Shown here: one piece after another, positions 1 to 6,768 of the stretch
Layout of the letters: the number at the start of each line of letters is the position of its first letter
Position numbering within the stretch: position 1 is the stretch's first letter
NCBI GenBank assembly: GCA_040510815.1
Contig: JBEVIH010000077.1
Location: forward strand, 1 to 13,480
Length of the DNA stretch: 13,480 nt
Source of the DNA: VAZQ01 sp040510815
GTDB taxonomy: Bacteria > Pseudomonadota > Alphaproteobacteria > Rhizobiales > Xanthobacteraceae
Reading direction: 5' to 3'
Translations under genes and position numbers: made by a program
The notes under the pieces: model-generated
What the model was told of the DNA's origin: nothing
What the model saw: the letters and a program-made list of their open reading frames with translations, nothing else
The model's database searches: none

Positions 1-887
1 CCGTCATGGCCAACAATGCCGACTGGCTGAACGAGCTCAACTACATCGATTTCCTGCGCGACGTCGGCCGGCACTTCTCGGTCAACCGCATGCTGGCGTT
101 CGATTCGGTCAAGCTGCGGCTCGACCGCCAGCAAGAGCTGTCGTTCCTCGAATTCAACTACATGATCCTGCAGGCCTACGACTTCGTGGAGCTGCACAAG
201 CGGCACGGCTGCGTGCTGCAGATGGGCGGCTCCGACCAGTGGGGCAACATCGTCAACGGCATCGAGCTCGGCCGGCGCATGCTCAACGCGCAGCTGTTCG
301 CGCTCACCTCCCCGCTGATCACCACCTCGTCCGGCGCCAAGATGGGCAAGACCGCGGCCGGCGCGGTCTGGCTCAACGCCGACATGGTGAGCCCGTACGA
401 CTACTGGCAATACTGGCGCAACACCGAGGACGGCGACGTCGCGCGCTTCCTCAAGCTGTTCACGGTGCTGCCGCTCCCCGAGATCGCCCGCCTGGCGGCG
501 CTCAAGGGCCAGGAGCTCAACGAGGCCAAGAAGGTGCTGGCGACCGAGGCGACCGCCCTGGTGCACGGGCGCGCCGCCGCGCAGGAGGCGGCCGAGACCG
601 CGCGCCGCACCTTCGAGGAGGGGGCGCTGGCGGAGACGCTGCCGACGGTCGAGATCCCGGCCGGCGAGCTCGACACGGGCATCGGCGTGCTGGCCGCCTT
701 CGTGCGGGCCGGGCTCGCGAGCTCGAACGGCGACGCCCGCCGCCAGATCAAGGGCGGCGGCATCCGGGTCAACGACGCTGCGGTGACCGACGAGAAGATG
801 CTGCTCACGCGCGCGCAGCTCACGCCCGAGGGCGTCATCAAGCTCTCGCTCGGAAAGAAGAAGCACGTGCTGCTGAAGCCGGTTTAG
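1..887 (+). CDS. tyrS: tyrosyl-tRNA synthetase, C-terminal two thirds (5' end outside window)
   Basis: Class I aminoacyl-tRNA synthetase that charges tRNA-Tyr with tyrosine in the cytosol. The reading frame is open to the left edge (first full codon at base 3), so the N-terminus with the HIGH signature is missing; about 294 residues remain of a usual total near 400-420. Visible marks are NNADWL followed by the Rossmann-fold segment GGSDQWGN (bases 225-248), the tyrosine/ATP site region, and the KMSKS-loop equivalent KMGKT (bases 339-353) in the context TTSSGAKMGKT. The last 65 or so residues form an S4-like RNA-binding domain (NGDARRQIKGGGIRVND). The stop is TAG at 885-887. The gene converges with the AsmA-like gene, whose stop begins 3 bases later, leaving no room for a separate terminator. 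The identification is very secure. Confidence 0.97.
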   Translation, partial: VMANNADWLNELNYIDFLRDVGRHFSVNRMLAFDSVKLRLDRQQELSFLEFNYMILQAYDFVELHKRHGCVLQMGGSDQWGNIVNGIELGRRMLNAQLFALTSPLITTSSGAKMGKTAAGAVWLNADMVSPYDYWQYWRNTEDGDVARFLKLFTVLPLPEIARLAALKGQELNEAKKVLATEATALVHGRAAAQEAAETARRTFEEGALAETLPTVEIPAGELDTGIGVLAAFVRAGLASSNGDARRQIKGGGIRVNDAAVTDEKMLLTRAQLTPEGVIKLSLGKKKHVLLKPV

Positions 888-890
888 GCC

Positions 891-3800
891 TCAGCGCGGC
901 GTATCGGCGTAGTTCTGGATCGGCGCGGCGGGATAGCTCGGCGGCGGGGCGGCGTAGCTTTGGGCGCCGCCGGTGGCGGTCGGGAACTCGAAGAACTTGC
1001 GCAACAGGCCGGGCGCCACCGCCGAGATCGGATTGACGCGCAGCACCGGCGCGCCGGGCGGGCCGACCACCTCGTAGGTCACGCCGAGCAGGCCTTCGTT
1101 GCTGCCGCCCAGGAACAGCCCGAACAGCGGGATCTGGCCGAACATGTTGTTGAGGCCGTAGAGCGGAACGAAGGTGCCGCGCATGCGCACTTCGTCGCGC
1201 GTGTAGTCGATATAGCCGTCGACGGTGGCGCCGATGGCCTGGCCGCGCACGATTCCCTCGCGGATGGTGAAGCGACCGAGCGAGCGGGTGAAGTCGACCC
1301 GCATGCGCGAGAAATCGACGCCGCCCGAGGCACCGGCGACGCGGTCGAGCGCCGCCTCCCCGCGCACCGCGAAGTCGCGGATGTTGAGGATACCCTCCTG
1401 CGGCGCCTTGTCGGCGGCCTGCGGGTCCAGCGCCACCCACATCTCGCCGCCGATGAGCTTGGCGTAGATGTCGGTGAAGCGGAAAAACGCGCCGGCGTCG
1501 TTGCTCTCGACGAAGATGACCTGGCGGCCGGTGTTGCCGCGGCCGCGCAAATCGCCGATGAGCGGCGTGTCGCGCCCGAGCTTGGCGCTCAGCGCGAAGC
1601 TGGTGATCGTGCCGGCCCGCCGCGACAGCCGCAGATCGAGGCCGCGCAGCGTCTCGCCGTGATGGCCGACCACGGTCCCGAACTTGAGGTCGAGATCGAC
1701 GTCCTTGGCGTCGTGCTTCTGCCTGCCGATCGGGCCGGCCATCGCTGACTTGACGAAGCCGCGGCCGTCATAGACGTCGCCGCGCATGGTCACCCGCAAG
1801 GTGCCGTCCGGTCCGCGATCGGCCTTGAGGTTGGCCTTGTCGCCGTCGGAAAGATTGAACACCGGGAATTGCGCCGACTGCACGTCGGAGGAGCCGTCGA
1901 GTTCGAGCGCGCCTTTGACGGAGACGCCGGGCGCTTCGATCACCAGGTCCTCGAGGCGGGTCATCGGGGACTTATTGACGAGGGTGAAGCTGGCGCGGGC
2001 CGGCCTGCCCGCCGGCTTGCTCCAGCCGGGCAGGAGATTGTCGACCTTGGCCTGGCTCAGATCGGCGTCGATCGAGAGCCGGCTGTCGCCGCCGCTGGCG
2101 GGCACGCGGCCGTTGAGCTTGACCGGCACCGGCCCGCTGAGAAAGCCGGCGAGATCGAAGCCGAGCTTGTTGCGGGCGTTTTCGTCGAGCGTGGCCTGGA
2201 GGCGGACCTCGGCATCGGTGGTGTCGCGCGGCTTGCGGTAATCGAGGTTAGCCGCAACGCCGTTGATCTTGACGTCGCCCCTGATCCAGTGGCCCTGATT
2301 GTTGGCGTTGACCTTGAGCGTCGAGGCCTCGACCTTCTGCCCCATCACCACACGCTCGGCCGCGAAGTTGGTCACGTCCATGGCGATCGTATAGGCGGAC
2401 GAGCCGGGGGCGAGATCGGCCTTGAGCGGCATCGCCAGCGTCACCTGCGCGGTGAGCGTGCCGCGGCTGGTGGCGGGCTCGAGCGGCGTGCCGGAATAGT
2501 CGCGCAGCCGATCCAAGGCCAACAGCTCGGCCGCCGCCGGCACCGATCCGTCGAGGCGGAAGCGGGCCTTGGCGGGCGGCGCCTTCGGGAAGGTGTCGGG
2601 CACCTCGAACACGCCGTTGGTAATCGACAACTTGCGGCCGGGCGAGAGCTCGACATTGCCGCGGCCGATATTGACCACCGCGGTGCGTCCGGTAATGCGC
2701 ACGTTGAAGTCGGCATCGCGGATCGACGGCAAGCCTTCGACCGGCCGGATTTCGGCGCCATGGCCGACGATCTCGATCGCCAAGCCATCGTCGGGAACCG
2801 GCGGTCCGCTCGACTTGAGCGTCGACATCGGCGCGTTGGTGGCGATCGCCAACCGCTCGACCGTCCCGTTGCGGACATGCTCATCGACCCAGGCGCGCAC
2901 TTTCGGCGCGGCGAAGACCGGCCACAGCCGCTTCATCGCCGACACCGACATGCGGGTGCCGGCGACGCCGAAGTCGACCCGCGGGTCGCCGTCCGAATAG
3001 TCGATGGTGCCGCGCAGCGCGACACCGAGGTCCATGTTGCCGAACTCGCCCTGCTCGACGTCGATGCGCTGCTTGCCGGGATCGACCAGCAAGCGCAGCA
3101 GGAACCGGTTGAGGATCAGCGGATTGGGATCGGCCGGCGAGGCCGAGGCGAGCACGATCGAGCCGCCGGAGACCTTGACCCCCCAGGCGCCCCCGCTCTC
3201 GCGCGGCGCATCGAGCTGGCCCAGCAAGGTGAACCGATTGCCGCCCGACACCACCTGGAACGGCACCACCAGGGCCTCGCGCGCCGCGTCCCAATCGAGG
3301 CTGATCTCGGCGCGATCGATCGGAATGCGCGCAAGCGGATCGTCGAGGTCGACGATGAATCCCTTCTCCGCCACGATCCGGCCATCGATCATCAGCGGCT
3401 TGCCGTCGGGCCCGATATCGGCGCGGATGCGGCCCGACAGCGGCAGGTCGGGCTCGTAGTCGTTGAGCCCAAGCCGCATCGCCAGCATCAAATCCTTGGC
3501 CTGCACCTTCTGCGTCTCGATGTCGATGATGCGACGGCCCTGCTGGGTCGGCATCATCGTCGCGCGGATCAGCCAAGGCCGCTCGGCGGCCTCCGAGCCG
3601 ACCGTGAAGGCGATGCCGCCGCCCTTCGGGCGCGTGACGCTGAGATCGATATTGGTGAACGTCCACTGCTTGCCGCTGCGCGCATCGTCGACGGTGAGAT
3701 TGCCGCCCTTGAGGCCGATCTCGGTGAGATCGCGGCCGTCGAGCCCGCTGGCGTCGAGGCTCTCAATCCAGGCGAGCAGCGCGGCGAAATCGGGAAGGCC

Positions 3801-4520
3801 GGCGCGGCCGGTTGCACCGGTTGCGGGCGCCGCCGGAGCCGCGGCGACCGGCGCCGCCGTGTTGAGCGAAGACAGCGTGGTGCCGGTGATGACCGGCGTG
3901 GAGGACGCCGAAGCGGTGACGAAGGGACGCTGCTTGTTGCCGGCGAACACCGTGACCTTGCTGTCGGACTCGATGCGCACCGCCATCTCGGCGCCGACCA
4001 GGCTCAGTCGCTCGGCGCGGATGCGGCCGGTCATCAGACCGGTCCCGGAAACTCCGACCTCCGCCTTCGGCGCGCTCGCCACGATCGTGCCGTCGGCATC
4101 GCGCACGACGATGTCGCGGATGCGCAACGCCGTGCGCCCGCTGGCGTCGCGCTCGAGCTGGGTGCCGCCGACCTCGACCTCATGGCCGCCGCCGAAATTT
4201 TCCTTGATCGCCGCGGTGAGCCACGGCGTCGCGAGATCGAGCTCGATCGGGCCGCTCGACAGGCGCCACCACAAGGCCGACATCGCGACCAGCACGACGG
4301 CGCCGAGCGCGCCGCTGACGATGGCGAATTTTCGGATGCGCGGCCCCAGGAAGGACCGCATGTGCCAATCAAACCGCTTGAGCCGCCGAACGCGGGAGAC
4401 TTGCGCGTGATCCGGCGCGCCGTCCGGTGGCCATGCATCCGGCTCGTGCAGATGCACGTTGAGGCTCGCCTCCAGTTTTCGGAGGGCGGCAATATCCGGA
4501 TGAGTTGGCTGATCCGCCAT
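891..4520 (-). CDS. AsmA-like / DUF3971 (YhdP-type) inner-membrane-anchored envelope protein
   Basis: A 1209-residue protein. It has a charged cytosolic N-terminus (about 1-61), one membrane segment (about 64-86, rich in A, V, I, L) and a very long periplasmic part made of repeated beta-rich stretches. This is the architecture of the AsmA/TamB/YhdP superfamily, whose large members form hydrophobic grooves thought to carry phospholipids between inner and outer membranes. After the membrane segment, the PIELDLATPWLTAAI stretch and the later ASAPKAEV stretch resemble alphaproteobacterial DUF3971 proteins. Near the C-terminus, DGYIDYTRDEVRMRGTFVPL and the PLFGLFLGG segment are typical of the AsmA-like C-terminal domain. 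A proline/tyrosine-rich tail follows. Start ATG at 4518-4520 (complement) has only a weak purine-rich upstream sequence; an internal Met at residue 54 just before the membrane segment is an alternative. Lipid transport is inferred from the family, not shown here. Confidence 0.88.
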   Translation of the reverse strand: MADQPTHPDIAALRKLEASLNVHLHEPDAWPPDGAPDHAQVSRVRRLKRFDWHMRSFLGPRIRKFAIVSGALGAVVLVAMSALWWRLSSGPIELDLATPWLTAAIKENFGGGHEVEVGGTQLERDASGRTALRIRDIVVRDADGTIVASAPKAEVGVSGTGLMTGRIRAERLSLVGAEMAVRIESDSKVTVFAGNKQRPFVTASASSTPVITGTTLSSLNTAAPVAAAPAAPATGATGRAGLPDFAALLAWIESLDASGLDGRDLTEIGLKGGNLTVDDARSGKQWTFTNIDLSVTRPKGGGIAFTVGSEAAERPWLIRATMMPTQQGRRIIDIETQKVQAKDLMLAMRLGLNDYEPDLPLSGRIRADIGPDGKPLMIDGRIVAEKGFIVDLDDPLARIPIDRAEISLDWDAAREALVVPFQVVSGGNRFTLLGQLDAPRESGGAWGVKVSGGSIVLASASPADPNPLILNRFLLRLLVDPGKQRIDVEQGEFGNMDLGVALRGTIDYSDGDPRVDFGVAGTRMSVSAMKRLWPVFAAPKVRAWVDEHVRNGTVERLAIATNAPMSTLKSSGPPVPDDGLAIEIVGHGAEIRPVEGLPSIRDADFNVRITGRTAVVNIGRGNVELSPGRKLSITNGVFEVPDTFPKAPPAKARFRLDGSVPAAAELLALDRLRDYSGTPLEPATSRGTLTAQVTLAMPLKADLAPGSSAYTIAMDVTNFAAERVVMGQKVEASTLKVNANNQGHWIRGDVKINGVAANLDYRKPRDTTDAEVRLQATLDENARNKLGFDLAGFLSGPVPVKLNGRVPASGGDSRLSIDADLSQAKVDNLLPGWSKPAGRPARASFTLVNKSPMTRLEDLVIEAPGVSVKGALELDGSSDVQSAQFPVFNLSDGDKANLKADRGPDGTLRVTMRGDVYDGRGFVKSAMAGPIGRQKHDAKDVDLDLKFGTVVGHHGETLRGLDLRLSRRAGTITSFALSAKLGRDTPLIGDLRGRGNTGRQVIFVESNDAGAFFRFTDIYAKLIGGEMWVALDPQAADKAPQEGILNIRDFAVRGEAALDRVAGASGGVDFSRMRVDFTRSLGRFTIREGIVRGQAIGATVDGYIDYTRDEVRMRGTFVPLYGLNNMFGQIPLFGLFLGGSNEGLLGVTYEVVGPPGAPVLRVNPISAVAPGLLRKFFEFPTATGGAQSYAAPPPSYPAAPIQNYADTPR

Positions 4521-4644
4521 GCCCCGACTTGGCGTCCCCTCGACCGCGCCGCCCTGCCGCCCGTCGGCGGCGGAGCGTGCCCCTTGCTGCGGTCAGCGAT
4601 TCCCCTGCAAATCGTCGACCCGACAGCACTTTCCCGCGTATCGC

Positions 4645-4661
4645 TTAACTCTCAATTGACC
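4645..4661. promoter_or_regulatory. CtrA-like motif between the AsmA-like gene and bcp
   Basis: TTAA at 4645-4648, exactly seven bases, then TTGACC at 4656-4661. The CtrA response-regulator consensus in alphaproteobacteria is TTAA-N7-TTAAC, so this differs at one base of the nine specified positions. It lies 27-43 bases before the bcp start, within the 167-base divergent spacer. No clear sigma-70 pair could be fixed around it: the TTGACC is too close to the start to serve as a -35 box. Weak, prediction only. Confidence 0.3.
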
Positions 4662-4687
4662 GGAGAAAAGGGACGAAAGGAAGGCAC

Positions 4688-5170
4688 ATGAGTACCGATC
4701 TGGCGGAGGGCGACAAGGCGCCCGCGTTCAAGCTGCCACGCGATGGCGGCGGCAGCTTGGCGCTCGCCGACTTCAAGGGCCGCAGGCTCGTGCTGTACTT
4801 CTACCCCAAGGCCGACACTCCTGGCTGCACCCGGGAAGCCATTGATTTTTCAAGACTCCGCGGTGAATTCCAGAAGGCCGGCACGGACATTGTGGGGGTG
4901 TCGGCGGATGCGGTCGCGGCCCAGGACAAGTTCAAGAACAAGCACGACCTGGCCATCACGCTCGCCTCCGACGAGACCCGCAAGATGCTCGAGGCCTACG
5001 GGGTCTGGGGCAAAAAATCGATGTACGGCAAGACTTTCATGGGCATCACCCGGACCACCTTGCTGATCGGCGCGGACGGCCGGATCGCCCGCATCTGGCG
5101 CAAGGTCAAGGTCGACGGCCACGCCGCCGAGGTGCTCGCCGCCGCCAGGCGGATGAAGGAGGACGGATGA
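4688..5170 (+). CDS. bcp: peroxiredoxin of the BCP/PrxQ family, one-cysteine type
   Basis: Thiol peroxidase that reduces hydrogen peroxide and organic hydroperoxides in the cytosol. The 160 residues match the family's usual length. The peroxidatic site is clear: YPKADTPGCT with Cys47 and the upstream Thr/Pro of the PxxxTxxC motif. In two-cysteine BCPs such as E. coli's, the resolving cysteine follows five residues later (CTxEAC); here that position is Ile52 (CTREAI), and the protein has no other cysteine. It must therefore work as a one-Cys enzyme with an external thiol reductant. TRTTLLIG near residue 125 is the family's conserved C-terminal strand. A strong ribosome site (AAAGGAAGG, about 4676-4684) fixes the ATG at 4688. 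It is divergent from the AsmA-like gene, with a probable own promoter in the 167-base spacer. Confidence 0.93.
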   Translation: MSTDLAEGDKAPAFKLPRDGGGSLALADFKGRRLVLYFYPKADTPGCTREAIDFSRLRGEFQKAGTDIVGVSADAVAAQDKFKNKHDLAITLASDETRKMLEAYGVWGKKSMYGKTFMGITRTTLLIGADGRIARIWRKVKVDGHAAEVLAAARRMKEDG

Positions 5171-5242
5171 CGAAGGCGGATAAGCGAGAAAACGGACTGC
5201 GGACGAACAGACCTTGCTAATTGCTGGATTCTCCACAGAAAA

Positions 5243-5275
5243 TTTCCGGAAAATTAACCATAATTCGTTCGAATT
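5243..5275. promoter_or_regulatory. CtrA-like box and two palindromes upstream of the M23 peptidase
   Basis: TTAACCAT at 5254-5261 is identical to the eight-base CtrA half-site reported for rhizobial cell-cycle promoters. Seven bases before it stands TTTC (5243-5246), a partial match to the first TTAA of the full motif. The box is flanked by a 10-base palindrome TTTCCGGAAA (5243-5252) and by AATTCG-TT-CGAATT (5262-5275), a perfect 6-2-6 inverted repeat. CATAAT at 5259-5264 could be a -10 box but has no good -35 at the right distance. The stretch is markedly A+T-rich against its surroundings, as expected for a promoter region. Function is inferred from sequence only. Confidence 0.4.
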
Positions 5276-5333
5276 GCGCGAGTTAGCGCCGGCGTAAGGT
5301 CATGTGACGTAGGGGACCGGCGGGGATGCGTGA

Positions 5334-6608
5334 ATGTCTCGACGGTCGTCATCGCACTATCACCCGAGTGGTTATTCGGCCCATCCAGGCGATGGCCGGA
5401 TGCAGCTTGCGGCCGCTGCCGTAGGGCGCGGCTATGCGCTGGTCCACGCCGGGCGCCAGTTGCGGCTGGGGCCTGCCGCCTTCTGGGTGGTGGTCGGCAC
5501 CCTCGTCGTCATGACGCTGTGGACGATCGGCACCGCCACCTATTTCGCCTTCCGCGAGGACGTGCTCACCCGGCTGATCGCCCGCCAGGCCGAGATGCAA
5601 TTCGGCTACGAGGATCGCATCGCCGAGCTGCGCGCCCAGGTCGACCGCATCTCGAGCCGCCAGCTGCTCGATCAGGAACAGTACGAGCAGAAGCTCGACC
5701 ACATCGTGCGCCGGCAGTCGGCGCTGGAATCGCGCGCCTCGGCGCTGGGCGGGCTGCCCGATCCGGCGCCGACCGGCTCGATCAAGCCGCCGGCGCGCGG
5801 CGGCGCGCCCGAGCCGTTGCGCGCCGCGCCGCTCAAGCCGTCGCCGATCAACGACATGACGATTCTCGGGCCCGCGCCCGATCGCCGGGCGGGGCGCAGC
5901 GGCGTCGACGCGGCACTGGCGCGGCTACAGGGGTCGCTCGATCGGGTCGAGCAGCGGCAGGCCAACGCGCTCAATTCGCTCGAGGACAACTACGATGCCA
6001 AGGCGCGGCGCATGCGCGGCGTGCTGGCCGATATCGGGCTCGATGCCCGCAAGCTCGCCGGCGTGGCCGGCACCGGCGGACCGCTCGTGCCGGTGCGGGC
6101 GCCGACCAACGTCCAAGCCTTCGAGCAGCAGATGCAACGCATCAGTCTGGCGCGCGCCCAGGTCGACCGGCTCGCGCGCACGCTCAGCACCGTCCCGCTG
6201 CGCAAGCCGCTGGCCGGCGACGTCGACCTCTCGTCGGGCTTCGGTGTGCGCACCGATCCGTTCACGCGCTCGCCGGCCATGCATACCGGGCTCGATCTGC
6301 AGGGCGAGACCGGCGATCCGGTCCGCGCCACCGCCAACGGCACCGTCACCTCCGCCGGCTGGAGCGGCGGCTACGGCAAGGTGATCGACATCGACCACGG
6401 CAACGGCATTGCCACCCGCTACGGGCACCTCTCGTCGATCGACGTGCAGGTCGGCCAATCGGTCAAGATCGGCCAGATCATCGGCAAGGTCGGCTCGACC
6501 GGGCGTTCGACCGGCCCGCACCTGCATTACGAGACCCGGGTGGCAGGCGAGGCGGTGGACCCGAACAAGTTCCTGCGCGCCGGCCAGAAGCTCGACGGCG
6601 GCCACTGA
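5334..6608 (+). CDS. membrane-anchored LytM/M23-family zinc metallopeptidase
   Basis: A 424-residue predicted murein endopeptidase acting in the periplasm on peptidoglycan cross-links. Residues 1-48 are basic and cytosolic, about 49-73 form a single membrane segment (FWVVVGTLVVMTLW), 75-135 and 190-285 are likely coiled coils rich in R, E, Q and L, and 140-185 is a proline-rich linker. The M23 domain runs from about 290 to the end. All expected metal ligands are visible: His317 and Asp321 (HTGLD) and His398 of HLHYE, with catalytic His396, plus the conserved GYGKVIDIDHGNG and RYGHLS strands. It is therefore predicted active, unlike the inactive EnvC-type LytM factors. ATG 5334 is preceded by a GGGG ribosome site at 5322-5325. 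Upstream lies a CtrA-like box. The coiled-coil plus LytM layout suggests a cell-division or cell-shape role, which is inference. Confidence 0.92.
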   Translation: MSRRSSSHYHPSGYSAHPGDGRMQLAAAAVGRGYALVHAGRQLRLGPAAFWVVVGTLVVMTLWTIGTATYFAFREDVLTRLIARQAEMQFGYEDRIAELRAQVDRISSRQLLDQEQYEQKLDHIVRRQSALESRASALGGLPDPAPTGSIKPPARGGAPEPLRAAPLKPSPINDMTILGPAPDRRAGRSGVDAALARLQGSLDRVEQRQANALNSLEDNYDAKARRMRGVLADIGLDARKLAGVAGTGGPLVPVRAPTNVQAFEQQMQRISLARAQVDRLARTLSTVPLRKPLAGDVDLSSGFGVRTDPFTRSPAMHTGLDLQGETGDPVRATANGTVTSAGWSGGYGKVIDIDHGNGIATRYGHLSSIDVQVGQSVKIGQIIGKVGSTGRSTGPHLHYETRVAGEAVDPNKFLRAGQKLDGGH

Positions 6609-6638
6609 CGTCCATCCGCTGAATTGATGCGGGAGCCC

Positions 6639-6673
6639 GCGCCCGGCGCCGCCGGCGCGCGGCGAGACATTTT
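6639..6673 (+). terminator. weak GC-rich hairpin after the M23 peptidase
   Basis: An imperfect GC-rich inverted repeat (GCGCCCGGC ... GCCGGCGCGC, about 6639-6660) lies about 30 bases after the peptidase stop, with a short TTTT only at 6670-6673. The stem has a mismatch or bulge and the T-run is separated from it, so this is at best a weak terminator. In DNA this GC-rich, such hairpins also occur by chance. Confidence 0.25.
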
Positions 6674-6768
6674 CCTGCCTCACCTGCCGCATTATCCTCC
6701 GCCAATGCTCTGCGCCCACGAGACGATCGAGGCTGCCGCCGCGCGAGCGGCGAGCCGCAGGACCTGAG

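Noticed and set aside
4656..4661. TTGACC as a -35 box for bcp
   Set aside because: It lies 27-32 bases before the start codon, so a -10 box would fall on the ribosome site and start codon.
1869..4691. 940-codon + strand open frame opposite the AsmA-like gene
   Set aside because: Arg/His/Asp-rich shadow of the real gene with no domain marks; its end overlaps the well-supported bcp start.
5330..6622. 430-codon + strand open frame overlapping the M23 peptidase
   Set aside because: The product is very Arg-rich without domains, while the other frame has a complete LytM active site, membrane segment and ribosome site.
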